A DNA stretch of 44,673 bases from Alphaproteobacteria bacterium MarineAlpha3_Bin7 (GCA_002937995.1 PTLG01000003.1:1-44673); one strand, 5' to 3'; shown: positions 18,154 to 28,075, counted from the first letter of the stretch. Program-made: numbers and translations. The notes: generated by a model from the sequence alone, not told the origin.

Positions 18154-18624
18154 ATGTCTACATCTGAAAAGCATACCATTATACTGGATGATTTTATACC
18201 ATACAGGTTGGCTATCCTTGCGAAAGCCGTGGGGACCAGCCTATCCAAAACTTACGAGAGCCAAGTTGGTATAACCAATCAGCAATGGCGAACACTATTT
18301 TCAATAGCGCGCAAAGCTAATTGTTCAGCATCATATGTTGTAACTCATGCTGCGCTGGACAAGGTTCAAGTAAGCCGGGCTCTTACGGGATTAATTGATA
18401 TAGGTCTTGTGGTCCGCAAATATGACAACTTGGACAGAAGAAATTCCGTACTTAACTTAACAGTAGAGGGATGGAAAACTTACAGGGAAATAGCACTAAA
18501 AGCTGAAAAATTTGAGAAAAAACTGTTAGAATCACTCAACCAAGAAGAGACCCAATTTTTGAACATTATCGTGAACAAATTAATGATAAGAACACAAGAA
18601 TTAGAGATTTTAGCCAAAAAGTAG
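18154..18624 (+). CDS. MarR-family transcriptional regulator of the homogentisate operon
   Basis: 156 residues, usual MarR length. A helical N-terminus (about 8-35) is followed by the winged helix, with TNQQWRTLFSIA at the start, the recognition helix around DKVQVSRALTGLIDIGLVVR, and the wing DNLDRRNSVLNLTVEG. The C-terminal dimer helix has KLLESLNQEETQFLNII. Divergent from hmgA with a shared palindrome, so it most likely represses hmgA-fahA and responds to homogentisate or a related aromatic. The gene end overlaps the convergent EamA gene by 15 bp. The regulatory link is inferred from context; the family call is firm. Confidence 0.87.
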   Translation: MSTSEKHTIILDDFIPYRLAILAKAVGTSLSKTYESQVGITNQQWRTLFSIARKANCSASYVVTHAALDKVQVSRALTGLIDIGLVVRKYDNLDRRNSVLNLTVEGWKTYREIALKAEKFEKKLLESLNQEETQFLNIIVNKLMIRTQELEILAKK

Positions 18625-19509
18625 AACTAATATGCCACCAACAATCAATACTGTTCCGAAAACCTCGTTAACCGTGACTTTTTCCTTAAAAACTATTACG
18701 GAAGTTAAAAAAGTAAATATTAGCTCTACTTGACCAACAGCACGAACATATGCAGCATTCTGTAGCGCCATTGCTGTAAACCAGCCCACAGAACCCAGCA
18801 TACCTAATAGACCAACGAGACTTCCCCTTAATTTATATTTCCAAACCAGTTTTATTTGTCCCTTTTCATAAAAATATAGATAAATTGTCATTACCAGCAC
18901 TTGGATTGTAAGAGCTACAAATAAAGTTGCCGACGCAGATAGTATCAAGTTATCACTATCCAGAGATAATGAAGCCCCCCTATAAGACACAGCAGATATC
19001 CCCAGCAACACCCCATTTCCAAGTCCCATTAATGGTCCTTTTTGGGCCCAGGAAAAAAGCAATTCTTTGGGATCAAATGAAAACTTGGCCAACGACAAAA
19101 GACAGACTCCTACAAAACTTATCAAGATTGCAATGAACGTAACTCCTGTAATAGCCTCACCCAAAATAATAATTGTGAATAAGGCTGTTTGAAGTGTCTC
19201 AGTTTTTGAATAAGCTGTACCAACAGCAAAACTTTTCAAATGGAAAGACCTCAATAATAACCACATCGCTAGAACCTGAGCAACTCCTCCCACTATTGAA
19301 AATGCAAAAAATTGTGCGCCCCAATTTAAAGGCTGGGGATCGTAGTATCGCAGTATTATCCAGTAAACAATTGCCAATGGAAGACCAAATAAGAATCGGG
19401 TATAAGCAGCCCCCGAAGTTGATAAAACGGTGTTTATAGACTTTTGGAGAGAGTTCCGAAGATTCTGAAAAAATGCAGCTGCTAATGAGAGAAGAAGCCA
19501 AGCCTCCAA
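18610..19509 (-). CDS. EamA/DMT-family transporter
   Basis: Ten-helix drug/metabolite transporter, 299 residues. The second half contains VRAVGQVELIFTFLTSVIVFKEKVTVNEV, a pattern typical of the second EamA repeat (only key positions quoted: VGQVELIF, FKEKV). TTG start with GGCGGA upstream; no ATG fits better. The gene overlaps the 3' end of marR by 15 bp on the opposite strand. A 34-residue membrane peptide is encoded 38 bp upstream on the same strand. Substrate unknown. Confidence 0.75.
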   Translation of the reverse strand: MEAWLLLSLAAAFFQNLRNSLQKSINTVLSTSGAAYTRFLFGLPLAIVYWIILRYYDPQPLNWGAQFFAFSIVGGVAQVLAMWLLLRSFHLKSFAVGTAYSKTETLQTALFTIIILGEAITGVTFIAILISFVGVCLLSLAKFSFDPKELLFSWAQKGPLMGLGNGVLLGISAVSYRGASLSLDSDNLILSASATLFVALTIQVLVMTIYLYFYEKGQIKLVWKYKLRGSLVGLLGMLGSVGWFTAMALQNAAYVRAVGQVELIFTFLTSVIVFKEKVTVNEVFGTVLIVGGILVLLFG

Positions 19510-19547
19510 GTTAATCCGCCTTTCTACCTTTTATGGCTACAAACCAA

Positions 19548-19652
19548 TCAAGAGATGATTAATTGATGAATACTAATTCCAATTTGCATAATACCGTAGG
19601 CAACCATACCAAAGATTAAAGCATAAAAAAAAACTTTAAGGTGATTTTTCAT
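19548..19652 (-). CDS. Small single-pass membrane protein, 34 residues
   Basis: A short ORF starting MKNHLKVFFYALIFGMVAYG and ending QLIIS, with one hydrophobic helix from about residue 7 to 28 and a basic N-terminus, so the N-terminus should face the cytoplasm. GGAG is 7 bp upstream of the ATG and the stop is TGA. The EamA gene starts 38 bp downstream on the same strand, so it may be co-transcribed and act with the transporter. I do not recognise a family. Support is the strong ribosome binding site, the clean membrane profile and the position; short length leaves real doubt. Confidence 0.45.
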   Translation of the reverse strand: MKNHLKVFFYALIFGMVAYGIMQIGISIHQLIIS

Positions 19653-19751
19653 TTCTATACTCCAACTCCAGAAAATTCCGTATCTCAATCGTTTGCTTAA
19701 TTTAAGCCTATGGGCAAAATTAAAAAAACTATTTTATTTTATTAATTATAT

Positions 19752-19778
19752 TTGACTGCCTTAAAGTATTGGTATCAT
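19752..19778 (+). promoter_or_regulatory. Candidate promoter of the second EamA gene
   Basis: TTGACT (19752-19757) and TATCAT (19773-19778) with a 15-bp spacer, shorter than the usual 17. It sits about 50 bp before the GTG start at 19830, in a 177-bp gap that is otherwise AT-rich and empty. Confidence 0.3.
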
Positions 19779-19829
19779 AAATAAATATCTATTATGAAAA
19801 CCCATTTCCTACTTGGAGAATGAATTTAA

Positions 19830-20825
19830 GTGTTAGGTGGCGTATTAGCATTACTAGCGGCAGCGACATTTGGTTTTAATGCAGTTGCGATAAGGCGAGG
19901 TGTCCTTACGGGAAGTGTGGCACAAGGACTAGCAATTACTGTACCGATAGCCATACCAATTTTTTTAATTGCAGTAATTTTTACAGGCGGGCTATCCCTT
20001 ATAGCGGACTTTTCACTCTATTCTATTGTTTTGTTTAGCATTTCTGGCGCAGTACATTTTAATCTAGGGAGATATGCAAATTATAGAGCCACCAAAGCTA
20101 TGGGCGCTAATTTAGTGGGACCAATAATTTCCGCTAATTTGATTATTACTATTGGGTTAGCAATAATATTCCTAAATGAGGAAATGACACCTCTGCGAGT
20201 TATTGGAATTTTTTTAATAATTTTAGGACTACTAACTTTACTTCGTTCCCCTGGCGTAGCTGGAAAAGGTATTAGAGAGGACGAGACAAAAAATTTTCAA
20301 CCAAGACTAGTAGAGGGCTGGGTATTTTCCATACTGTGTGCAGTTATATTTGGATCTACCCCAATCCTCATACGGATGGCATTTTTAGATTCTGAAACGG
20401 AAGGACTAGGGCCGGGACTTGCTGGTGGATTAATTGCCTACATAAGTGCCACAGTTTTTCTTGGATTATACTACGCTGTAAAGCCTTCGGTCCTCAAACA
20501 CTGCCTATCAATTGATCGCCAAGCTGCCAAGTGGTTTGTTCTAACTGGATTTCTTGTGTGCGCCTCCCACATGTTTAGATTTATGGCCTTAGCTGTCGCA
20601 CCTGTTTCAGTTGTTTCTCCTCTTGTCCAAACGAGCGGGATATTTCGAACTATACTAGGCTGGTTTATCAATAGAGATTACGAGGTCTTTGATAGGTGGG
20701 TTCTCTGTGGAATTTTTATAACGATACTGGGTGCTGTAGCTCTTACGCTGAGTACTGATTTATTTTTAAGTATAGTAAATCTACCAAATAACATTGAGAG
20801 ATTTTTTCAACTTAGTTGGCCTTAA
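19830..20825 (+). CDS. EamA/DMT-family transporter
   Basis: 331 residues with about ten hydrophobic helices in two EamA repeats, for example GRYANYRATKAMGANLVG in the first and HMFRFMALAVAPVSVVSPLV in the second. A polar linker of about 25 residues (near 145-170) separates the halves. GTG start with GGAG 11 bp upstream; the overlapping ATG at 19820 is in another frame and closes after 19 codons. Convergent with gatB, with a 20-bp gap and no clear terminator. Substrate unknown. It is a paralogue of the other two EamA proteins here. Confidence 0.75.
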   Translation: MLGGVLALLAAATFGFNAVAIRRGVLTGSVAQGLAITVPIAIPIFLIAVIFTGGLSLIADFSLYSIVLFSISGAVHFNLGRYANYRATKAMGANLVGPIISANLIITIGLAIIFLNEEMTPLRVIGIFLIILGLLTLLRSPGVAGKGIREDETKNFQPRLVEGWVFSILCAVIFGSTPILIRMAFLDSETEGLGPGLAGGLIAYISATVFLGLYYAVKPSVLKHCLSIDRQAAKWFVLTGFLVCASHMFRFMALAVAPVSVVSPLVQTSGIFRTILGWFINRDYEVFDRWVLCGIFITILGAVALTLSTDLFLSIVNLPNNIERFFQLSWP

Positions 20826-20845
20826 CTAAACTAAAAAACTTTGGA

Positions 20846-22303
20846 TTACCCACTATCCATTTTTTTTCTCAAGATCTCATTTACAGACTTAGCATCGGCC
20901 TTACCTTGAGTAGTCTTCATCACCTGTCCAACAAGCCAACCTAAAACCTTCTCGTTGCCATCTTTATACTGGCTCACCTGATCAGTGTTTTCCAAAATCA
21001 CTTTTTCAACAGCACTATCGATTTGACCTGTATCCGTAATTTGCTGGAGTCCCTTTTTCTCAACAATCGCAACCGGGTCTTCGGCAGAAGTCCACATGGT
21101 TTCTAATACACTCGTTGCAATTTGATTAGTGATGGTTTTATCTTCTATTAAATCAAGCAAACTGCCCAGACGATCAGCTTTAACTGGACTATTATCTATA
21201 TTCAAATCATCTTTTTTCAACCTAGCAAACAACTCATGTATTACCCAATTGGCAGATAATTTAGGATCCCGTCCAACAGAAAGATCTTCAAAGTAATCCG
21301 CTATTTCTTTTTCCGAGACAAGAATTTCTGCGTCCCCTTCGCTCAAGCCCATCTCACCAACAAACCTTAGTTTTTTTGCATCTGGTAATTCAGGAAGCCC
21401 TTTTCTTATTTCATCGACAAACTCAGTTGAGAGGTCAATTGGCAACAAATCTGGATCTGGAAAGTACCTATAATCATGTGCCTCTTCCTTGGATCGCATT
21501 GAACGGGTTTCGCCTTTGTCAGAATCATAAAGACGAGTTTCCTGATTAACAGTGCCACCACTATCATAGATGTCGACCTGTCTTTTCGCTTCATACTCGA
21601 TGGCATCTTCAACAAATCGAACCGAGTTAATATTCTTTATTTCGGCTCGTGTTCTTAGCTCGCTAGTACTCTTAGGCCTTACACTAACATTTGCATCACA
21701 GCGAAGCGAGCCTTCCTCCATATTGCCATCACAAGTTCCTAAATACCTCATAATCGCCCTTAATTTCCGCATATAAGCACCGGCTTCTTGGGGACTACGG
21801 AGGTCTGGCTTGGAAACAATTTCCATCAAAGCTACACCAGCTCGGTTTAAATCAATAAGTGTATTTCTTGGGTCCTGGTCATGAATTGACTTCCCTGCAT
21901 CTTGTTCTAGGTGAAGCCGTTCAACACCGATCTCCCTGATTTCGCCTGACATTTCTAATGTAACAATACCCTCTCCCACTATTGGCTGAAGATATTGAGA
22001 TATTTGATATCCTTGGGGAAGATCTGGATAAAAGTAATTTTTTCTCTCAAATACTGAATGTAAATTTATTTTTGAATTAAGACCGAGGCCAGTTCTTACT
22101 GCCTGTTTAATGCAAACCTTGTTTATAACTGGCAACATCCCTGGCATCGCAGAATCCACAAGGGAAACTTGTGTATTTGGCTTAGCTCCAAATTCTGTAG
22201 AAGCATCGGAAAATAACTTTGAATCGGAAACAACTTGAGCATGCACTTCCAAGCCAATTACAACTTCCCAATCTTCTTTTTCACCCGAGATAAAATAACT
22301 CAA
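20846..22303 (-). CDS. gatB: Asp/Glu-tRNA amidotransferase subunit B
   Basis: The kinase and tRNA-binding subunit of GatCAB, which converts misacylated Glu-tRNA(Gln) and Asp-tRNA(Asn) to Gln- and Asn-tRNA. 485 residues, full length. [13 protein letters not shown] opens the cradle domain; [24 protein letters not shown] and [13 protein letters not shown] follow; the tail domain ends with [18 protein letters not shown] (KTTQGKAD). The start is TTG at 22303, overlapping the gatA TGA (sequence TTGA), so translation is coupled. Last gene of gatC-gatA-gatB. Confidence 0.95.
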   Translation of the reverse strand: MSYFISGEKEDWEVVIGLEVHAQVVSDSKLFSDASTEFGAKPNTQVSLVDSAMPGMLPVINKVCIKQAVRTGLGLNSKINLHSVFERKNYFYPDLPQGYQISQYLQPIVGEGIVTLEMSGEIREIGVERLHLEQDAGKSIHDQDPRNTLIDLNRAGVALMEIVSKPDLRSPQEAGAYMRKLRAIMRYLGTCDGNMEEGSLRCDANVSVRPKSTSELRTRAEIKNINSVRFVEDAIEYEAKRQVDIYDSGGTVNQETRLYDSDKGETRSMRSKEEAHDYRYFPDPDLLPIDLSTEFVDEIRKGLPELPDAKKLRFVGEMGLSEGDAEILVSEKEIADYFEDLSVGRDPKLSANWVIHELFARLKKDDLNIDNSPVKADRLGSLLDLIEDKTITNQIATSVLETMWTSAEDPVAIVEKKGLQQITDTGQIDSAVEKVILENTDQVSQYKDGNEKVLGWLVGQVMKTTQGKADAKSVNEILRKKMDSG

Positions 22304-23781
22304 GATCCTATTTCCTCTATATAAGGTGCTTGATGGCTAAAGTTAATTTGTTTTTCTAAAATGTCGCCACACTGGAAAAGCGTTTCTTCATCAAAAGCTT
22401 TGGTTATAAGTTGCAAACCGAGGGGTAACCCCTCATCTGACAGACCGCCCGGAAGCGACAATGATGGCAAACCAGCCATGCTGGCCGGAACAGTAAAAAT
22501 GTCATTTATATACATCTGAACAGGGTCATCCATTTTCTCCCCAATCGGAAAGGCTGCAAAGGGCGTAGTGGGAGTAAGCAACACATCAACCCTGTCAAAT
22601 ATATCATTAAAATCTTGGATTATCAGAGAGCGAACTTTCTGAGCCTTCAAATAGTAAGCATCATAATAACCAGCACTCAAAACGTAGGTGCCAATCATAA
22701 TTCGTCTTTTAACCTCCTTACCAAAGCCCTCTCCCCTTGTAGCCTCATACATGTCGTTTAGATCCGATCCATCAACTCGCAAACCATATCTAACTCCATC
22801 ATATCTAGCCAAATTGGAAGAGGCCTCCGCAGGAGCTATTATGTAATAAGTTGGAAGTGCGTATTTTGTATGAGGAAGAGAGACATCAACTATTTCCGCC
22901 CCTGCCGATTTCAATAACTCAACCCCCTTTGACCAGAGTTTATCAATTTCAGGACTCATTTCGCTTATTCTATACTCTTCGGGGATACCTACTTTTAGTC
23001 CTCGAATATCCCCAGTTATTGCAGCCTCAAAATTGGGAATAACTTCTGGACTTGATGTAGAGTCTTTTGGGTCATGGCTTACCATGGACTGAAGCATAAT
23101 AGATGCGTCTCTGACTGTTTTTGTTAAAGGACCTGCTTGATCTAAACTAGAAGAAAAAGCAACCATCCCCCATCTCGAACAACGACCATAGGTAGGCTTC
23201 ATACCTACTATACCGCAAAATGACGCAGGCTGACGGATAGACCCTCCTGTATCAGATGCCGCCGCCCCTAAGCATAGATTAGCAGCAACTGCAGAAGCGG
23301 AACCACCAGATGACCCGCCCGGAACTCTGTCTTTACCGTCATTTAGATACCAAGGGTTTTTTACGGGACCATAATGACTCGTGATGTTAGCAGACCCCAT
23401 GGCAAACTCGTCCATATTTGTCTTCCCAATCATCACCGCACCACCACTTCTGAGATTACCCGAAACCGTAGACTCGTAAGGGGGAATGAAACCATCCAGT
23501 ATGTGAGATGCAGCGGTTGTTAAAACACCTTCTGTACAAAAAAGGTCTTTGATACCAATTGGAATGCCATCCATACCTCCAAGGGTTTCACCTCTTGCAC
23601 GCCTTGCGTCGGACTTCCTTGCTAAATCCAGAGCTATTTCTGGAGTAGATGTTATGAAAGCATTTAAATTTTTGCATTTTTCAACCGTAGAGATATGTTC
23701 TTTTATTAATTCTTCCGAGGAAAACTCCCCTGACTGAAGTTTATCTCGTGCCCCAGAAATAGTTAGAGAGGTTAAAGTCAT
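22300..23781 (-). CDS. gatA: Asp/Glu-tRNA amidotransferase subunit A
   Basis: Amidase-signature glutaminase of the GatCAB complex, 493 residues. The catalytic Lys is in [14 protein letters not shown], and the Ser-cisSer pair in [14 protein letters not shown] and [13 protein letters not shown]. The N-terminal helix before residue 60 and the C-terminal [20 protein letters not shown] are typical. ATG start directly 2 bp after gatC. Ends by overlapping gatB. Co-ordinated expression of all three subunits is expected. Confidence 0.95.
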   Translation of the reverse strand: MTLTSLTISGARDKLQSGEFSSEELIKEHISTVEKCKNLNAFITSTPEIALDLARKSDARRARGETLGGMDGIPIGIKDLFCTEGVLTTAASHILDGFIPPYESTVSGNLRSGGAVMIGKTNMDEFAMGSANITSHYGPVKNPWYLNDGKDRVPGGSSGGSASAVAANLCLGAAASDTGGSIRQPASFCGIVGMKPTYGRCSRWGMVAFSSSLDQAGPLTKTVRDASIMLQSMVSHDPKDSTSSPEVIPNFEAAITGDIRGLKVGIPEEYRISEMSPEIDKLWSKGVELLKSAGAEIVDVSLPHTKYALPTYYIIAPAEASSNLARYDGVRYGLRVDGSDLNDMYEATRGEGFGKEVKRRIMIGTYVLSAGYYDAYYLKAQKVRSLIIQDFNDIFDRVDVLLTPTTPFAAFPIGEKMDDPVQMYINDIFTVPASMAGLPSLSLPGGLSDEGLPLGLQLITKAFDEETLFQCGDILEKQINFSHQAPYIEEIGS

Positions 23782-23783
23782 AA

Positions 23784-24071
23784 TTACTCGACCACCTTAG
23801 GAACCACATAAAAGTCCGAATTATCGGACGGGGAATTCGCAAGCACCTTATCTTTCTGATCGAGATTAGTTACTTTATCATCTCTTTGCGAGAGTATTTC
23901 ACTTGTAACACTAGTAACAGGTAAAACATTTTTGGTATCAACTTCATCAAGCTGTTCAATCCAATCCAATATTTGATTAAGTTCTGTAGCTAGCTCAGAT
24001 TCATCCTTATCGGCGACCTTCATTCGGGCTAGCTTGGCAATCTCTTTTACTTTAGCTTTATCTATAGCCAT
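23784..24071 (-). CDS. gatC: Asp/Glu-tRNA amidotransferase subunit C
   Basis: The small 95-residue subunit that wraps around GatA and stabilises the GatCAB complex. [13 protein letters not shown] near the N-terminus and [18 protein letters not shown] in the middle are the family signatures, and the tail [13 protein letters not shown] end (FYVVPKVVE) is conserved. First gene of the operon. In many alphaproteobacteria gatC faces ruvX across a divergent promoter; here ruvX is 8.7 kb away. Confidence 0.93.
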   Translation of the reverse strand: MAIDKAKVKEIAKLARMKVADKDESELATELNQILDWIEQLDEVDTKNVLPVTSVTSEILSQRDDKVTNLDQKDKVLANSPSDNSDFYVVPKVVE

Positions 24072-24205
24072 GGACTTTTCACTAAAATCATTATTTATTG
24101 ACCTAAATTATATGAATTGTCTTATTCCGGCAAAAGGCCATTTACAACCCTAGACTCTCTTATATTTTTCTAAAGTAATTTTTTATGCCCATTATTACTA
24201 CAGTT

Positions 24206-25939
24206 CTAGCTCTCTGGTATACCTGCCCGGCGCAATCCTTCTATCATTTTAACTTTTAAATTTTGATTAGGAAAATTATAACTTTGATCCACACGGCTCA
24301 CAGATGTCTTGTTATCGAGAGTTAAAAGTTTACTGGCGATTTTCTCAGCCTCACCAATATCTCCGAGCTCTACCAAAATAGCTATTACCATTATGTGGCT
24401 AGTATCCCAACTAGGATTCATCAGTAAAGAGCTCTTGCAGTATTCTAAAGCTTTATCCAATTCCCCTACTTCGTAATAAATTAGACCAAGAATATTATAA
24501 AATGCAAACAAAAGAGGGTCCCTCGGACTTACTCTTATGGTTTTTTCTACGCTTTCTTTAGCTTTTTGAAGATCTCCGTTTCCATAAGTAAAGCTCATTG
24601 CAAGGAAACCGTTCCAGTGGCTCATATTTGGACTGATCCTTATAACCCGCTCGCAGCTTAAAATACCGAGTTCAGGATCTTCGCTAGTAATAGTTAAAAC
24701 AAAACCACAAAGTAGAAGAACCTGAGGGTCCTCCGTTTTGGTACCAAGAGCTCTTATAGCAAATTGACTAGCCTTTTCCCTATCATTTTCGGTATAGCCT
24801 TCCCAACCTCGACTAGCCCTAATTTGATATCCCCAAGCTGTATAAGCTAGTGCCTTTGCATAATCTGGTGCAGCCTCAACTGCTTTATGCAACAAGTCTA
24901 GAGCCATTTTATTTTGACCTGGATCAAAAGAATAAATTCCAGGCAAAGATTGCAAAAACAAATCGTAGGCATCCAAGTTATCTGGCGGTTTGCTTTTTGC
25001 CCTCTCTATCTCAGCACTAATCAAATTAGGCTCAATCGCACCCAAAACAGAATCGGTAATCTCATCCTGAAGATCAAATATATCCTCAAGTTCTCTATCG
25101 TATTTTTCAGCCCAAATATGATTTCCTGACAATCCTTCTAGAAGTTGGGCATTAATTCGAACCCTATTACCCGCCTTTCTAATACTACCCTCAAGCACAT
25201 ATCTGCAATTAAGCTCGTCAGCTACTTGCCTAATATCTGGCGATTGGCCTTTATAGGTAAACGAAGAGTTTCGAGCTATTACATTGAGCCACCGCAAATG
25301 GGAAAGAGCTGTAATTATGTCTTCCGTAATACCATCAGAAAAATATTCCTGGTCACTATCACCACTCATATTGTCAAATGGTAAAACTGCAATAGATGGT
25401 TTTTCATGAGAAGTAAGTGATGTTTCCTCAATTTTCTCAGTAGTAAGGGCCTTAATTCGAACGGCATAGGCTTGAACAGGTTCGGACACATTTTTTACTA
25501 CTTGTAGACCTAAGTCTTGATACTCAGCATCTATACGGTTTTTTACTTGGTTGTAAACATCCCCAGAGATACAGATGCCTCCAGGTTCAGACAATCCTTC
25601 TAATCGTGCCGCGATATTTATTCCCTCTCCGTGAATATCTCTGCCATCGTCAACTATATCACCCAGATTTACGGCCATCCGAAACTTTAAAATATTATTC
25701 GAGAGCTTATTTTGAAGTTCAATACCAGTCTCCAAAGCCTTTTGGATCGTTTTAAACTCTGCGAGAAAACCATCGCCAGTGAACTTGACAATGCGCCCTT
25801 CATTAATAGTTACCGTCGGCTCAATAATATCATCCCTTGCCTTACTCCAAGCACCAACAGTTCCATCAGTATCCACTTCCATAAGTTTGGTGTAATCTTC
25901 GATATCAGAAATTAGTACGGCAGCTAATCGATGTTCCAT
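24206..25939 (-). CDS. Class III adenylyl cyclase with TolB-like and TPR domains
   Basis: 577 residues in three parts. Residues 1-170 are a class III cyclase: metal Asp12 and Asp56, Lys52 (in KFTGDG), Asp101, and the transition-state pair Asn108 and Arg112 in HGEGINIAARLE. Lys plus Asp predicts ATP as substrate, so cAMP. Residues about 190-310 are a TolB-N/FlgO-like domain with SIAVLPFDNMSG and FSDGITEDIITAL. The rest is tetratricopeptide-like repeats. No membrane segment, so cytoplasmic. The next gene upstream, 48 bp away on the same strand if its TTG start is used, is a close paralogue. This architecture is common in rhizobia and other alphaproteobacteria; inputs are unknown. Confidence 0.85.
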   Translation of the reverse strand: MEHRLAAVLISDIEDYTKLMEVDTDGTVGAWSKARDDIIEPTVTINEGRIVKFTGDGFLAEFKTIQKALETGIELQNKLSNNILKFRMAVNLGDIVDDGRDIHGEGINIAARLEGLSEPGGICISGDVYNQVKNRIDAEYQDLGLQVVKNVSEPVQAYAVRIKALTTEKIEETSLTSHEKPSIAVLPFDNMSGDSDQEYFSDGITEDIITALSHLRWLNVIARNSSFTYKGQSPDIRQVADELNCRYVLEGSIRKAGNRVRINAQLLEGLSGNHIWAEKYDRELEDIFDLQDEITDSVLGAIEPNLISAEIERAKSKPPDNLDAYDLFLQSLPGIYSFDPGQNKMALDLLHKAVEAAPDYAKALAYTAWGYQIRASRGWEGYTENDREKASQFAIRALGTKTEDPQVLLLCGFVLTITSEDPELGILSCERVIRISPNMSHWNGFLAMSFTYGNGDLQKAKESVEKTIRVSPRDPLLFAFYNILGLIYYEVGELDKALEYCKSSLLMNPSWDTSHIMVIAILVELGDIGEAEKIASKLLTLDNKTSVSRVDQSYNFPNQNLKVKMIEGLRRAGIPES

Positions 25940-25987
25940 TTACTCACCACTATTTAGCGAAAAAATATACCCAATTAAGAGACATGT

Positions 25988-27712
25988 TCATTCTAAACCA
26001 ATCTCTTTCAACGCATCTAGATATTTTTTCTTATCAGCATTATCAGAAAAAAGCAGCTGACTGCCTAGCAACTCCAAGGTCAAATCGGGGTATGTAATTG
26101 TCAGCGCCTCCAAGGATAATTTTGCTTTATCTTGCTCCCCACTCTTAAAATAACTTATAATTAACAATCCCCACCCAAAAGGGTTTAAATCAAACTCACT
26201 AAATTCTCCAAACACCCTCTCAAAATGCTCAACTGCTTCAGAATATTTTTCTAGCATACAATAAATTGCATTAAGAACTAGGGCACTTCGCCTATCAAGA
26301 GGATTCACCTTTAATGCATTAATCGCTCTATCTATAGCTATTTTACTTTTTCCTACAAAAACAGAGAGCATTGCATAAGTAATATCTGCATCTGGAACGC
26401 CTTCACAGCTGCCCAGTTTTTCCTCCATTATTCTATTGGCTTCCTCATAAGCGCCTTTTATCATTTTGCCGATGCAAACTCCAAAATATGCATCATAGCA
26501 TTGGGGATTAATACTTAGCGCTTTTTCCCCACTAGTTATAGCTTCATCAGCTAATTTTTCTCTATCCTGTTTGTTAGAAATATCATGCCAAGCTCTTGCA
26601 CCCTTTACTCTCCCAATTTCCGAATACGCTATTGCGCAATTCGAATCTATTTCAAGGGCCTTCTCAAATAGCCTTAATGCTCTTAAATAGGTTCGAGGGT
26701 TTGGTGGATAAGCAAATCTGCGCCCTTTACGCACGTAATCCTCCGCTTCTTTTCGTTCCCCCGCATCAACCCCCTTATCTATGCTAGAAGATGAAAACTC
26801 TACATTAAGCTGTTGAGCGATTTTTTCCGAAATTTCTGCCTGAAGATCAAAGATATTTTCCAATTTCCCATCAAAGCGTTCAGCCCACCTATGACTATTA
26901 TCCTCAGCATAAATTAACTGAGCTGTAATTCTGACACTATCCCCTGCCTTTCTTACACTTCCCTCAAGAACATGATTTACATTCAATTGTTTTGCCACAT
27001 CTCTTATGTCTGGAGATTTTCCTTTATAAGCAAAGGTAGAGTTTCTCGCTATCACTCGTAAGTCTTTTGAACGAGATAATTCAGTAATAATGTCCTCTAC
27101 AATTCCATCCGTGAAATATTCTTGTTCTTTGTCACCACTCATATTATCAAAAGGTAAAACTGCAATGGAGGGTTTTTCCTCAGGAGTTAATGCCTCTACT
27201 ATCCCAGGACTATCCTCTAGACTTTTAAATTTTACAGAATAGGCCTGTATAGGTTGAGTAACATTTTTTACCTCCTGGGGCCCCAGATCTTCGTACTTTG
27301 CATCAACACGGTTTTTAACCTGATTATAAACATCTCCAGAAATCACAATGCCTCCAGGTGCCGCAACCTCCTCCAAGCGCGCTGCAATATTTATTCCCTC
27401 CCCATGAATATCACGGCCATCGTCTATAATATCACCCATGTTTATAGCCATTCGGAACTCTAAAGGATTATTTTTGAGTTTATTTTGGAGGTCGATAGCA
27501 CTCTGTAACGCTTGCTGCACTGTATTAAATTCAGCGAGAAATCCGTCTCCAGTAAACTTCACTACCCGTCCGTCAACATCTTCCACTATCGGTTCGATCA
27601 CAGAGTCTCGCGCATTACTCCATGCTGCTACTGTACCTTCCGTATCTTCTTCCATACGTTTGGTGTAATCAACGACGTCGGAGATTAGTACCGCGGCTAA
27701 TCGATGTTCCAA
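25988..27712 (-). CDS. Class III adenylyl cyclase with TolB-like and TPR domains, paralogue
   Basis: 575 residues, same layout as the gene at 24206-25939. The cyclase domain keeps Asp12, Lys52, Asp56, Asp101, Asn108 and Arg112 at the same positions, so it should be active. The TolB-like part has KPSIAVLPFDNMSGDKEQEY. The TPR part differs clearly from the neighbour's, so the two probably sense different partners. I chose TTG 27712 rather than GTG 27718 because the protein then starts LEHRLAAVL, matching the paralogue's MEHRLAAVL, and GGAGG lies 5 bp upstream. Tandem duplication followed by divergence of the sensor half is the simplest history. Confidence 0.85.
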   Translation of the reverse strand: MEHRLAAVLISDVVDYTKRMEEDTEGTVAAWSNARDSVIEPIVEDVDGRVVKFTGDGFLAEFNTVQQALQSAIDLQNKLKNNPLEFRMAINMGDIIDDGRDIHGEGINIAARLEEVAAPGGIVISGDVYNQVKNRVDAKYEDLGPQEVKNVTQPIQAYSVKFKSLEDSPGIVEALTPEEKPSIAVLPFDNMSGDKEQEYFTDGIVEDIITELSRSKDLRVIARNSTFAYKGKSPDIRDVAKQLNVNHVLEGSVRKAGDSVRITAQLIYAEDNSHRWAERFDGKLENIFDLQAEISEKIAQQLNVEFSSSSIDKGVDAGERKEAEDYVRKGRRFAYPPNPRTYLRALRLFEKALEIDSNCAIAYSEIGRVKGARAWHDISNKQDREKLADEAITSGEKALSINPQCYDAYFGVCIGKMIKGAYEEANRIMEEKLGSCEGVPDADITYAMLSVFVGKSKIAIDRAINALKVNPLDRRSALVLNAIYCMLEKYSEAVEHFERVFGEFSEFDLNPFGWGLLIISYFKSGEQDKAKLSLEALTITYPDLTLELLGSQLLFSDNADKKKYLDALKEIGLE

Positions 27713-28075
27713 AACCACCTCCAGAACTCATTAAAATATTATCGATGCACTCAAGCTCAAAAGCTTAGAACCTTAAAAATTGTATATAAAAATTGTGATG
27801 GAATAAAGGTATAGGGGTCATTCAACGGCTCAGTATAATAAATAAAAGTGTAATAATTTGAGAGGAGACTTTAGTAGGTGTTTGATCTAAGGTAAAACTT
27901 AAATTACTTATTATAGTCAATTAGTTACTTACTATAGTAATCTGTTATGTACACATTAAAGGGCGTTATTAAATGGAACGCAGACTAGCAACTATCTTAA
28001 ATTGTGTTGTGTTTATCTACACCAAAGCTTGTTAAGTGACCAATAAATACAAATTAGATAAGGAGGGAAACAACA
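27713..28075. other. Intergenic control region between cyclase and VOC genes
   Basis: A 363-bp gap between divergent genes. No ORF with coding character is seen. It holds the 21-bp-spaced repeat listed at 27904-27938, ending in the palindrome TTACTATAGTAA (27929-27940). AGGAGGG 8-10 bp before the VOC ATG is a strong ribosome binding site. Promoters of both genes must be here. Confidence 0.6.
27904..27938. repeat. Two direct repeats at 21-bp spacing, operator-like
   Basis: TTACTTATTATAGT (27904-27917) and TTACTTACTATAGT (27925-27938) match at 13 of 14 positions and start exactly 21 bp apart, two helical turns, so bound proteins would lie on one DNA face. The second copy extends into the 12-bp palindrome TTACTATAGTAA (27929-27940). 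Lies about 140 bp before the VOC start. Confidence 0.45.

Noticed and set aside
24072..24205. GGC-CTTTT-GCC hairpin after the first cyclase as a terminator
   Set aside because: The stem is about three pairs.
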